Assembly: GCA_017551625.1 (NCBI GenBank)
Contig: JAFZLF010000005.1
Coordinates: 62,001 to 126,000 of the forward strand
From: Clostridiales bacterium
GTDB lineage: Bacteria > Bacillota > Clostridia > Saccharofermentanales > Saccharofermentanaceae
Direction: 5' to 3'
DNA length: 64,000 bases
Shown: positions 52,852-62,236 of the stretch, one piece after another
Numbering within the stretch: the stretch's first letter is position 1
How the letters are laid out: each line of letters opens with the position of its first letter
The notes under the pieces: generated by a model
Databases searched by the model: none
Seen by the model: the letters and a program-made list of their open reading frames with translations, nothing else
Told to the model about the DNA's origin: nothing
Translations under genes and position numbers: made by a program

Positions 52852-55308
52852 ATGTACTATAATAATTCTATGGAAAAAGCACTGCACAAGATCTCTGTCC
52901 GTGCGCTCAGCGAGCGTATCTATCGAGCCGGCTCCCTTCTGGGGGCGGGGTATGGCGGCGTGTCCGGACTCGACGGCACACGTATTCACCAGCGCGTTTT
53001 TAAAGATCTGAAGCAGGAATATGGTGAGGAAGACGCGATTTCCGAGTATTCCCTCTCGACGAATATCGATTTTGAACTTTTTACTCTTCAGATATCCGGG
53101 CGGGCAGACTGCATCCTCGAACGCGAAGAAGGAATCACGATATTTGAGATCAAGACGCACAACCGTGTCGTAGAAAAAGTCGAGTCCCTGATCCTTCCCA
53201 CACATGAGGCGCAGGTCAAGATCTATGCGCATCTGTATTACCTCTCGCACCCCGATATCGATGAACTGACCATCACCCTGCGATACGTCTCTTTTCTCAA
53301 TTATCACCATCTCGAAAAGAGCCGCATCTTTACCAGAAACGAAGCGAAAGAATTCTTCGATGAGACGATGGAGCTTTATCTAGCCGAGGCGACCCGTATC
53401 TGTAATTACGAGCGCGCCAGAGATGAATCGATCGAGAATATGAAGTTCCCCTATCCCCTGATGCGCAGCGGCCAGAAAGATTTCATGAAGTCCGTCCTTT
53501 CCTCCATGAAACATAAGGAAACCCTCATTGCCGAAGCTCCGACCGGCATCGGCAAGACCATCAGTACTCTCTATCCTGCTATAAAATGGCTCCCGCATGC
53601 ACAGGGCGGCAAGATCTTCTATGCGACCGCGAAGCTCGCGACGCGTGAGGTTGCCGATAAGGCTCTTTCTGACATGCGTACACAGGGTCTGGTTATCAAG
53701 TCCATCCAGCTCGCACCTAAGGAGATCATGTGTACTGCAGGAGAGGACTTCTGCGATAGCCGTTTCTGTGCTTTTGCCGACGGATATTACTCGAGATTAA
53801 ATGCTGCTCTCGAGGAGCTATATGCCCTCGACGCGATCTATCCGGAAGATATCAGGCGGACGGCGCAGAAACACTGTATCTGCGCCCACGAACTCCAGCT
53901 CGACGCCTCGAACATGTGCGATGTCATCATCTGCGACTACAACCACATCTTCCATCCGAGGATCCGCCTGCAGCGCTATTTCGCGGTCAACGAGTTCTGC
54001 CACACGATTCTCATAGATGAAGCGCATAACATGATCTCGCGTTCACGGGATATGTTCAGCGCGCCATTTAGCAGGAGCACGCTGCTCACAGCCCTGCCTC
54101 TGTTGTCGACGATATCGGCCAAGACCGAGAAATACAGCCACCAGCTTGTCGACTATTTCACACTTCTCGATTATGCTTTCGAGAAAGACGCTCCCGGGCT
54201 CAATATGGCTGAGCCGTCGATCAAAGAGAACGAGATCGTCATCGGCGAGGATTTCCGCGCGACGAGAAATGTGCCGAAGAACCTCTATCAGGTGCTCTGG
54301 GCACTGTGTTTCCATATCGCGAATCTTCTTTCCGAACTGGAAGACCGTGCGAAGCGCCGCATACTCTCGGAGTTTTACTTCGAGGCGCGTTTCTTCCTGA
54401 CGATACTCGAACTGTATTTAGATCAGGCCTATATCATCGAGGTGACGCGCTCTGGTGTTTGTGAGAACGGCCAGTATGATATCACGATCACACTCGATTG
54501 TCTGGATGCCTCAGATAAACTGGCATCGATCCTGGCGGACAACCATAACGCCGTCTTCTTCTCGGCGACGATGTCCCCGTCCCAGTATTATCAGAGCATG
54601 ATCGTCGGCAAAGACACGACCTTTTCACGGATGCTGCAGCTCCCGAGTCCTTTCCCGCCGGAGAATCTGCAGGTCGTGGTCATTAAGGACATCCGCACCA
54701 CCTATCAGGAACGGAACTTCAGCAGTAACGCCGTAGCGGATACGATCCTTCGCATGGTTTCTGGCCATAAAGAGAACTTCATGGTCTTCTTCCCGTCTTT
54801 TGCGTATATGGAGATGGTGTATCAGATCATTTCGAAGAAGACGCAGAAGAATCATGCATTTGAACTGATGCTCCAGAATCCCGGCATGAGCGCCGAAGAT
54901 AAGAAACGTTACCTCACGCGGTTTGACCGGCATGGCGATCGGACGCTTCTGGGATTTGCCGTGCTCGGCGGGCATTTCGGAGAGGGCATCGACCTCGTCG
55001 GCGACCGCCTGAAGGGTGCTTTTATCGTCGGTGTCGGTCTTCCTCAGATCAGTAAGGAAAGAGAAATCTTATGTCAGTATTTCCAGAACAAATTCGGTGA
55101 TGGTTTTGCTTACGCCTATAAGTTTCCGGGCTGGGAGAAGGTCCTGCAGGCTGCGGGGCGTGTGATCCGAGATGAGAACGACCGGGGGTTTATCGTCCTG
55201 ATGGACGAGCGTTACATTCGCGAAGATTACAGGATCCTATGGCCGAAGCACTGGAAAGCGACGGAATATCTCGCTTCAGAAGCCGAGATACAGTGGGATG
55301 ATCTGTGA
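52852..55308 (+). CDS. PD-(D/E)XK nuclease - XPD/DinG-type helicase fusion
   Basis: An 818-residue protein. Residues about 20-200 look like a Cas4/RecB-type nuclease: Asp in GRADCILEREEG and ExK in ITIFEIKTH. The helicase part has Walker A EAPTGIGKTIS, DEAH in LIDEAHNM, motif III-like FFSATMSP and motif VI QAAGRVIRDENDRG. Cysteines between motifs Ia and II (MCTAGEDFCDSRFC, and CICAHE) fit the [4Fe-4S] cluster of XPD/DinG helicases. No ribosome site is clear; the ATG at 52870 is an alternative start, close to a possible TTGCGG-17-TATGTA promoter. Probably DNA repair. Confidence 0.9.
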   Translation: MYYNNSMEKALHKISVRALSERIYRAGSLLGAGYGGVSGLDGTRIHQRVFKDLKQEYGEEDAISEYSLSTNIDFELFTLQISGRADCILEREEGITIFEIKTHNRVVEKVESLILPTHEAQVKIYAHLYYLSHPDIDELTITLRYVSFLNYHHLEKSRIFTRNEAKEFFDETMELYLAEATRICNYERARDESIENMKFPYPLMRSGQKDFMKSVLSSMKHKETLIAEAPTGIGKTISTLYPAIKWLPHAQGGKIFYATAKLATREVADKALSDMRTQGLVIKSIQLAPKEIMCTAGEDFCDSRFCAFADGYYSRLNAALEELYALDAIYPEDIRRTAQKHCICAHELQLDASNMCDVIICDYNHIFHPRIRLQRYFAVNEFCHTILIDEAHNMISRSRDMFSAPFSRSTLLTALPLLSTISAKTEKYSHQLVDYFTLLDYAFEKDAPGLNMAEPSIKENEIVIGEDFRATRNVPKNLYQVLWALCFHIANLLSELEDRAKRRILSEFYFEARFFLTILELYLDQAYIIEVTRSGVCENGQYDITITLDCLDASDKLASILADNHNAVFFSATMSPSQYYQSMIVGKDTTFSRMLQLPSPFPPENLQVVVIKDIRTTYQERNFSSNAVADTILRMVSGHKENFMVFFPSFAYMEMVYQIISKKTQKNHAFELMLQNPGMSAEDKKRYLTRFDRHGDRTLLGFAVLGGHFGEGIDLVGDRLKGAFIVGVGLPQISKEREILCQYFQNKFGDGFAYAYKFPGWEKVLQAAGRVIRDENDRGFIVLMDERYIREDYRILWPKHWKATEYLASEAEIQWDDL

Positions 55309-55341
55309 ACCGTTATAAGGGCGATCCTGGATTTCCGAGAT

Positions 55342-56103
55342 TTACGACTGAGGCGGCAGCGTATCGAGGATCGACATCTTATCGTAGTTCTTCTCGAGCC
55401 GCTCGCACAGATACTGATGAGTAACGGCACATAGGTCATCAAGCACGTATTTCTCCGCGTGAAATGCACTTAACCTCTCCAGCGGCGCTTCTCTGATATA
55501 TCTTAGTGCTTCTACGCAGCCAAGCGAGATGAATCTGTACTCTTTGGCCTTAGCAACACATCCGATATTCGAGCAGTACAGACGGCAGCGGCTGAATGAA
55601 AAGGCACGTGTCGGCATATCGTCGGGTTTTCCGCAATCACACTCACTCAGGTCAAAGGCAAAACCGAGTGCGTCCATCGTTCTCCACTCAAAGGCCGCGA
55701 CGATCTGCCGGTACTTCTGCGGATGCTGGGAAAGATCGAAGAGGATATAGAGAAGAAGCGGATACAGGACTTGTGAAGATTCGGGATCCACAGCCGTATC
55801 CTTCACCACTTCCAGGATATGCGAGGCACATGTCAGTCCTTCAAAAGAATCATAAAGTCCGCGGAAACTCTCGACTGTTTCCCCTTCTTTTAAGTAATAG
55901 AAACCTTTACTCTCACTTAAGACCATATCGGCCAGGACCGGCGGGGTCGCCATCGATGCCAGGCGCGAGGAACTTTTCCGTGCTCCGGGAACGGCCGCGG
56001 ACAGAAGCCCGTGCTGAGGAGTAAGTATAGTGATGATGGCATCCTGGTCTTTATGGGGCTTGGTCGCGATCACGACACCACGGATGCGAAAACTCGTACC
56101 CAT
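55342..56103 (-). CDS. recO: DNA repair protein RecO
   Basis: A 253-residue RecO, which helps RecR load RecA and anneals single strands. N-terminal OB fold (RIRGVVIATKPHKDQDAIIT), then a helical domain with the zinc cysteines C-x-C (ECDCGKPDD) and CRLYCSNIGC. It is the last gene of the housekeeping operon, 3 bases after ybeY-era, and converges on the helicase gene. Confidence 0.93.
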   Translation of the reverse strand: MGTSFRIRGVVIATKPHKDQDAIITILTPQHGLLSAAVPGARKSSSRLASMATPPVLADMVLSESKGFYYLKEGETVESFRGLYDSFEGLTCASHILEVVKDTAVDPESSQVLYPLLLYILFDLSQHPQKYRQIVAAFEWRTMDALGFAFDLSECDCGKPDDMPTRAFSFSRCRLYCSNIGCVAKAKEYRFISLGCVEALRYIREAPLERLSAFHAEKYVLDDLCAVTHQYLCERLEKNYDKMSILDTLPPQS

Positions 56104-56106
56104 GGA

Positions 56107-57639
56107 TCAGTCATCCTTTTTCTTATACCCGAACTCGTCGAGAAACACCTGACGGTTCTTCCAGTCTTTCCGTACTTTTACATGCAGATCCAGAAAGACC
56201 TTGCACTCTGTCATCTTCTCGATATTCTCACGGGCGGCCGTGCCGATACGCTTGATCATCTGGCCGTTTTTGCCAAGGAGGATACTCTTATGGGAATCCT
56301 TCTCACAGATGATGGAAGCGTGGATACTGATAAGATCCCTATCATAAGAATCCATCGCATCCTCTTTCAATTTTTCTTCAAAAGAATCAATTTCTACAGC
56401 CGTACCGTGTGGGATCTCTTCGTTCGTATAGTGAAGTATCTGCTCACGTATCAGTTCCGCAGCGATCTCACGCTCAGATTGGTCGGTTACCTCTTCGATC
56501 GGGAAATACCTCGGCTGGGCCGGGAGATGGGAGATAATTACCTCCATCAATTCGTCCACACCGTCATCTTTCAGTGCCGAGATCGGGATGATCGCCTCAA
56601 AATCGGCGATCTGCGAATAGTTCGCGATCAGAGGGAGCAGAGACTCTTTCGTGACCGCATCAGCTTTATTGACGGCAAGGATGATCGGTTTTTTGAGTTT
56701 TCTTGCCATCTCGGCCGCACGGACTTCAACACCGGCGGGCTTACTAAACCGGCCGTCTGCCATAAGTACGATCACATCTGCGCCTTTCGCGGCCCGGAAA
56801 GAAGAATCCACCATAAACTCCGAAAGTTTAGACTGTGGTTTATGGATACCCGGCGTATCGACAAAAATGACCTGCGCATCATCCCTGTTATAGATGGCCT
56901 GGATATTGTTTCTCGTCGTTTGCGGCTTATGCGATACGATCGCGAGCTTCATGCCGGAGATCGTATTCAAAAGCGTGGATTTGCCGACATTCGGGCGACC
57001 TACGAGAGCACAGTAACCACAGTGCGGGAGCATCTCGCCTACCGGATGTTCATCCGTATCCGTCTTAGCGGAAATGACCGCATCCGAAGCGGCATGTTCC
57101 TTCGCGGAAGGATCTCTCGGAAGTCCGATCGCCGCTAGGATCTTCTCCTGTTGCTCGAACATCAGCGTTTCATCTCTGCCGTTCTCATGATCAAATCCCA
57201 GAAGATGGAGGAACGAGTGCACAGCCAGGAAACACATCTCTCTTTCGAGAGAATGTCCGTATTTTACGGCTTGTGATCTGGCACGCTCGACACAGATCAC
57301 GACATCGCCGATCGGAAGCAGCTTCTTTTCTTTTTCGTCATAAGAATAATCATAAGGCATTAGATCATCAGATAGTTCACCGTCTGTCATATACAGGATC
57401 GGAAATGAAAGTACATCTGTTACTGCATCTTTCTTTCTGTGTTCCCGGTTCAGCTTACGTATCGCATCCTCACCTACCAGGCGGATATCCACGGAAACCT
57501 CAGCATCGGACTTGCTGATGCGCTCGTCTATATAGTCCTGTTTCAGCAGAAGCGCCAGCGCCGCATCTACATGGGACGCAAAGGCAGCCTGTTCTTCTTT
57601 ACTAAATGTACGCGTCTTATTCTCGATTGAGATACTCAT
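56107..57639 (-). CDS. Fused endoribonuclease YbeY - GTPase Era
   Basis: A 510-residue fusion of two normally separate ribosome-maturation proteins. Residues 1-175 are YbeY, with the zinc site H141-S-F-L-H145-L-L-G-F-D-H151 and VTDVLSFP. A linker of about 30 residues leads into Era (about 206-510): G1 GRPNVGKST, G3 DTPGIHKP, G4 NKAD, and a C-terminal KH domain with ILLGKNGQMIKRIG. The frame is continuous with no start site at the junction. Both act on 16S rRNA 3'-end maturation and 30S assembly, so tethering them makes sense. It overlaps yqfF by 4 bases and precedes recO. Confidence 0.96.
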   Translation of the reverse strand: MSISIENKTRTFSKEEQAAFASHVDAALALLLKQDYIDERISKSDAEVSVDIRLVGEDAIRKLNREHRKKDAVTDVLSFPILYMTDGELSDDLMPYDYSYDEKEKKLLPIGDVVICVERARSQAVKYGHSLEREMCFLAVHSFLHLLGFDHENGRDETLMFEQQEKILAAIGLPRDPSAKEHAASDAVISAKTDTDEHPVGEMLPHCGYCALVGRPNVGKSTLLNTISGMKLAIVSHKPQTTRNNIQAIYNRDDAQVIFVDTPGIHKPQSKLSEFMVDSSFRAAKGADVIVLMADGRFSKPAGVEVRAAEMARKLKKPIILAVNKADAVTKESLLPLIANYSQIADFEAIIPISALKDDGVDELMEVIISHLPAQPRYFPIEEVTDQSEREIAAELIREQILHYTNEEIPHGTAVEIDSFEEKLKEDAMDSYDRDLISIHASIICEKDSHKSILLGKNGQMIKRIGTAARENIEKMTECKVFLDLHVKVRKDWKNRQVFLDEFGYKKKDD

Positions 57640-59726
57640 TCTGGATATTTCACCCTTTCATGGAAGAATCCGGCATACACCTGGATAAAAGCTCCGACGA
57701 TCTTCTCAAGGTCGTCGAAAGACAGACCGGAGTGCACAAGCTGATCTTCATCGATCTTCGACTTAATGATCTTACGGAAGAGCACTTCTCCCTCCTCGAC
57801 ATCGTGGACACCCCTGGAGCGGACGGCGGCCTCACAGGAGTCCGCAATCATGATGATGGCCGACTCACGCGTCGTCGGAACAGATCCCTTATAAGAGAAA
57901 TTCTCTTTCGGGGGCATCGGTTCTCCTTTTTCTTCGGCTTCCTTCTGGGCTTTCAGATAGAAATACCCCGGGCAAGTCGTACCGTGATGCTCTAAAATGA
58001 TATTCTGAATCGCCATCGGAAGACGGTATTTCTTGGCCAGTTTCAGGCCATCGGAAGGATGAGCCGTGATGATCTCGATACTCTTCTCTACCGGAAGCTT
58101 GTCGTGCGGATTGATACCATTGGACTGATTCTCCGTGAAATACTCCGGTCTTTCGAGCTTACCGATATCGTGATAGTACGAGCCGACTTTGCTGAGAAGT
58201 GCATTTGCGCCGATCGCCTCAGCCGCCGAGTCAGCGAGATTGGCAACCATCATACTATGCTGGAACGTACCGGGAGCTTCGAGGAAGAGTCTCTTCTGAA
58301 GCGGATGGCTCTGTTGGGCGAGATCCAGAAGGCGCATCGGCGAAGCGGTATTTGAGATGAGCTCGAAGATCGGCTGGGAACCGACGGCCGCGACAACAGA
58401 GCAAACCGTGCCGATGACAGCCCACAGCAGAGAATTGAACGTGTCCGTTCTGGAGGATTGTTCAACCAGATTATAGCCCAGAGAAGAAACGGCAGAAGCA
58501 ACGGATGTCAGTATGATGAGCGTCGCAGCATTATACTTGTGATTGCGCTGTCCCGCGATAACGGAGCCGACATAGATGGTGATGATCGAAACGAAGATCA
58601 GTTCGGTATTAAAGCCGCTCATCGGCAGAACTACAAGCAGAGACAGGACACTTAATGTGATACCGCCCTGCATGCCCAGAAACGCAGCAAAAATAACTGT
58701 AGTAAACATGATCGTCGAGAACAACGGAGAAATGGATGACAGATACCGGCTCGAGATCAGAGGTACGATAAACGCGATCATGAAGGACAGCCATGTCTTC
58801 GAATCATTTGAATATGCCTGCTCGTAGCGCGTCAGATAGAAAGCGCCGGCGGCAAAAATGATGAAAATATAAATGATGATGCCGATCAGCAGCAGGAAAT
58901 TGAACGAATCCGTAGGAAGAAGATCCAGATCCTGGAGCTGGCTGTACACATGAGGCGTGATCGTCTCGCCGACACTTACGATACGTGTCCCCTTCTGGAT
59001 CATAACGGGCTCACTGATCGCATTCTTATATGCCGCTGTACGAGCCATCTCTGTCGCTTTGGCATCATAGGCGGCATTCGGTTTGAGAAGACGGTTCAGT
59101 ATCACCTTCAGAAGTTCACCGGAAGAGACATACTCCGAATCCTCGTGCGTCTTTGTATTTTTCACATGGGAACAGTACTCGTTGATCTCGACCTGCAGGC
59201 CCTGACTATCCAGAGACGCCATATTGATGACATTGGTGATCTCCATGGCTTCCGTCTCGATATACTCGTAATCGATAAAAGAGATATTGGCCAGCGTATA
59301 GGCCGATTCAGCAGGAAGTTCGAAATTATAGGAAAGTCTGATGGCGCTGTTTAGAAGATCAGCCATCTCCTGCTTATTTCTGACCACCATACCCAGTTCA
59401 TCTACATTTCCTTTTCTCAATTCCGAACAATAATGGAAGAACTCCTCTACGAGGCTGGAATTCGCGGCAGAAACATCCTCGGAAATAACATAGACAGGAG
59501 CGATCTCGGACTTGGCGATAAGAGCGCGGCGCTCCGTCTCATAGGAATCCGTCACGGAGCGCGAAGCATTGATATCATACTCACTGGTCTGCCCCTGATA
59601 CACATCGTACTTCTTCGGAAGTGAACCGAAATAAACGATCGCGATCATCAGAACAGCCAACAGCACAATCGATGAGATCCGGATGGCTTTGAAGAGTTTC
59701 TGATTCTTCTTCGAAGAATTACGCAT
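57636..59726 (-). CDS. PgpH/YqfF-type HD phosphodiesterase (c-di-AMP)
   Basis: A 696-residue membrane protein of the 7TMR-HD family. One N-terminal helix, a large extracellular domain, seven helices (about residues 270-470) and a cytoplasmic HD domain: HSMMVANLADS, YHDIGKLERPEYF and LEHHGTT. Listeria and other homologues hydrolyse c-di-AMP. The ATG at 59724-59726 was chosen for its GGAGAAGG site; it overlaps phoH by 8 bases. Confidence 0.93.
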   Translation of the reverse strand: MRNSSKKNQKLFKAIRISSIVLLAVLMIAIVYFGSLPKKYDVYQGQTSEYDINASRSVTDSYETERRALIAKSEIAPVYVISEDVSAANSSLVEEFFHYCSELRKGNVDELGMVVRNKQEMADLLNSAIRLSYNFELPAESAYTLANISFIDYEYIETEAMEITNVINMASLDSQGLQVEINEYCSHVKNTKTHEDSEYVSSGELLKVILNRLLKPNAAYDAKATEMARTAAYKNAISEPVMIQKGTRIVSVGETITPHVYSQLQDLDLLPTDSFNFLLLIGIIIYIFIIFAAGAFYLTRYEQAYSNDSKTWLSFMIAFIVPLISSRYLSSISPLFSTIMFTTVIFAAFLGMQGGITLSVLSLLVVLPMSGFNTELIFVSIITIYVGSVIAGQRNHKYNAATLIILTSVASAVSSLGYNLVEQSSRTDTFNSLLWAVIGTVCSVVAAVGSQPIFELISNTASPMRLLDLAQQSHPLQKRLFLEAPGTFQHSMMVANLADSAAEAIGANALLSKVGSYYHDIGKLERPEYFTENQSNGINPHDKLPVEKSIEIITAHPSDGLKLAKKYRLPMAIQNIILEHHGTTCPGYFYLKAQKEAEEKGEPMPPKENFSYKGSVPTTRESAIIMIADSCEAAVRSRGVHDVEEGEVLFRKIIKSKIDEDQLVHSGLSFDDLEKIVGAFIQVYAGFFHERVKYPE

Positions 59727-60681
59727 GTCCGCCCCTTCTCCTTTCTCTTGCATTATAAGCCATTATGATCTTTTGTACCAACGGATTTCTCACGATATCC
59801 GATTCCTGCAGAGAAACAACAGATATACCCGGAATATCCGAGAGGATGTGCATCGCATCATCCAGTCCGTTGGCATATCCGGAAGGAAGATCGATCTGTG
59901 TCGTATCGCCACAGACACATACACGTGAATTCATGCCCATTCGTGTCAGGAACATCATCATCTGCTCGATCGTCGTATTCTGTGCCTCGTCAAGAAGAAT
60001 GAAGGAATCATCAAGGTTTCTGCCTCTCATATAAGCAAGAGGAGATACTTCGATGATGCCACGTTCCATATTTCTCTCAAAGGCCTCTCTTCCCATCAAT
60101 TCCAGAAGAGCATCATAAATAGGGCGCATGTAGGGATCCACCTTTTCTTCGATGTCTCCCGGCAGATATCCGAGTTTTTCACCGGCTTCCACAGCAGGAC
60201 GTGTCAGGATGACCCGTGAGACAGACCTTTCACGGAGTGCCAGTACCGCCATAGCCACGCCGAGAAACGTTTTGCCTGAACCGGCCGGGCCCTTACAGAT
60301 GACTACGTCATTTTTCGACATCGCATCTACGTAGACACGCTGTCCAAGCGTCTTTGCCCGCACGGAACGGCCCTGCGGAGTTGTCAGGATCACCGGATCT
60401 TCATCAGCCATGAAATCCGCAAGCCTGTGCTGTTTCTGAAGGATGCAGAGATAACGGACAGCCAGTACATCAAGCTGTTCGTTTTTTCCGAGTATCTGAT
60501 CCATGGCTTCAAGAACTGCACGTGCATCCTCAGATCTATCCTCATCTCCATGAACAAGAACTCCGTTATTCAGAGCAACAAGTTCACAGCCCAGAAGATC
60601 GGAAGCAGCATTTAACCAGGCACAGTTATTAGATGATAACTCACAGAGATGTTCTACGGAAATAACATTATCTTCGTTCAA
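59719..60681 (-). CDS. phoH: PhoH-like ATPase
   Basis: A 320-residue PhoH protein with Walker A GPAGSGKTFLGVAMA and Walker B DSFILLDEAQNTT. Family members are RNA-related ATPases/helicases that sit next to ybeY and yqfF across Firmicutes, as here. The N-terminal 100 residues are divergent (SSNNCAWLNAASDLLGCELV). Starts 14 bases after the pseudouridine synthase gene. Confidence 0.93.
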   Translation of the reverse strand: MNEDNVISVEHLCELSSNNCAWLNAASDLLGCELVALNNGVLVHGDEDRSEDARAVLEAMDQILGKNEQLDVLAVRYLCILQKQHRLADFMADEDPVILTTPQGRSVRAKTLGQRVYVDAMSKNDVVICKGPAGSGKTFLGVAMAVLALRERSVSRVILTRPAVEAGEKLGYLPGDIEEKVDPYMRPIYDALLELMGREAFERNMERGIIEVSPLAYMRGRNLDDSFILLDEAQNTTIEQMMMFLTRMGMNSRVCVCGDTTQIDLPSGYANGLDDAMHILSDIPGISVVSLQESDIVRNPLVQKIIMAYNARERRRGGHA

Positions 60682-60695
60682 TCTTTCTGACTCCT

Positions 60696-61604
60696 TTACA
60701 CATCGTTGCGCAATATCTCAAGAAGTTTCCTGTAGTATTCCGGAATATCGGCGTGAAAATCCATCACTTCTTGAGTTCTGGGGTGGATAAAACGGATCGA
60801 GGTGCTATGGAGCGCCTGACCATGAAGGTTATATTTTTCTCTCTTAGGAGCGTATAGCGGATCACCGATACAAGGATGCCCGATATATGTCATATGCGCA
60901 CGGATCTGATGGGTGCGTCCGGTCTCGAGCCGGCAGAGAAGATCTGTCCCTTTGCGGAAACGCTCCAGAACTTCAAAGTGAGTGATGGAATCCTTCCCAC
61001 CTTCACAGACCGTCATCTTGCGCCGGTCATTGAGCGCACGTCCGATCGGGGCATGGATCGTTCCTTTGTCCGAATCGACAATACCGTACACGCAGGCTCT
61101 GTATTCACGTACTACTTCATGTCTGGCAATCATCTCCGCCATCGCCAGATGCGTCTCGTTATTTTTGACCGCGACCATCAATCCGGAAGTATCCATATCG
61201 ATACGATGAACGATACCGGGGCGGATCACGCCATTTATATCCGAAAGCCGTCCGGCACAATGAAAAAGCAGCGCATTGACCAGAGTGCCGGAATAGTGCC
61301 CCGGAGCAGGATGTACGACCATCCCCTGCGGTTTATTGATGATAATCAGATCATCGTCCTCGAAGACGATATCCAGCGGGATCTCTTCTGGCTTTGCATC
61401 GGTATCGACAGGTTCAGGAAAATCGATCTCGATCGTCTCTCCGCCTACAAGTTTGAAGGATGATTTCACTGTCTTTCCGTTTACCGTTACAGCGCCATCA
61501 GAGATCAGCGCTGAGGCGCGTGAACGTGTCAGGTCCGGGCAGACCATGGGAATGTAGGAATCGATCCTTCCCTGATACTCCTCTACTGTATAAGACTCGA
61601 TCAT
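60696..61604 (-). CDS. RluD-type ribosomal RNA pseudouridine synthase
   Basis: A 302-residue enzyme: an S4 RNA-binding domain (SRASALISDGAVTVNGKTVK, residues about 25-45), then the catalytic domain with Asp in VHRIDMDTSGLMV and the LETGRTHQIRAHM and GDPLYAP motifs. It belongs to the RluD/YlyB group, which lies after lspA in many Firmicutes. It overlaps lspA by 4 bases. Confidence 0.93.
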   Translation of the reverse strand: MIESYTVEEYQGRIDSYIPMVCPDLTRSRASALISDGAVTVNGKTVKSSFKLVGGETIEIDFPEPVDTDAKPEEIPLDIVFEDDDLIIINKPQGMVVHPAPGHYSGTLVNALLFHCAGRLSDINGVIRPGIVHRIDMDTSGLMVAVKNNETHLAMAEMIARHEVVREYRACVYGIVDSDKGTIHAPIGRALNDRRKMTVCEGGKDSITHFEVLERFRKGTDLLCRLETGRTHQIRAHMTYIGHPCIGDPLYAPKREKYNLHGQALHSTSIRFIHPRTQEVMDFHADIPEYYRKLLEILRNDV

Positions 61605-62236
61605 TTACGAGCCTCTTTTTCTTTCTTTTCCAGTTCTCTCATTTCTTCTTCGATATGCTTCCCGCTTTCCTTCTCGGCCAGAGGATTATGATACATGGGT
61701 TTTTCTTCTTCCTTATCCGCAAACGGGATCTCCGGGATGAACTTCTCATTAAAGATCAGCAGCACGGCCAGAGCGATGCAGGAGAGTGTCACACAGATGT
61801 CGGCAACATTAAAGATCGGAAACGTATAGCTTCCGAAATCAAACCGGAGGAAGTCCACGACATACTTGAGCCTGACACGGTCGATCAGGTTACCCAGCGT
61901 TCCGGCAGCCAGAAAGATGAGACACATTGACAGCCTTCTGCTCCAGTACTTCACCAGTACGAAATACGCCAGAAAAAGCACGATCAGAAAAGCAATTGCG
62001 GAAATCACACTTAGAAATGTGATGCCCCATGATTTTGTGGAGAACATGCTAAAGGCGCTTCCCTTATTCTGTACATACATCAGAGAGAAAAAGCCCTTGA
62101 TTACCGGATCGACCTGAGACAGCGCCAGACTCTTCGTGATCAGATCCTTAGTAAACTGGTCAATAAAGACCAGCACCACTAACACCTCGGAGAATAAAAC
62201 ATACGTTATCCAGGTCGGTTTACGATTCGCATTCAT
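61601..62236 (-). CDS. lspA: Lipoprotein signal peptidase (signal peptidase II) with extended tail
   Basis: A 211-residue aspartyl protease that cleaves lipoprotein signal peptides such as those of the three lipoproteins in this window. Four helices; catalytic Asp residues in GTLGNLIDRVR and FNVADICVTLS. The core ends near residue 160 and a charged cytoplasmic tail of about 45 residues (Lys/Glu-rich, EEEMRELEKKEKEARK) follows, longer than the usual 150-170 residue protein. It overlaps ymdB by 17 bases. Confidence 0.95.
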   Translation of the reverse strand: MNANRKPTWITYVLFSEVLVVLVFIDQFTKDLITKSLALSQVDPVIKGFFSLMYVQNKGSAFSMFSTKSWGITFLSVISAIAFLIVLFLAYFVLVKYWSRRLSMCLIFLAAGTLGNLIDRVRLKYVVDFLRFDFGSYTFPIFNVADICVTLSCIALAVLLIFNEKFIPEIPFADKEEEKPMYHNPLAEKESGKHIEEEMRELEKKEKEARK

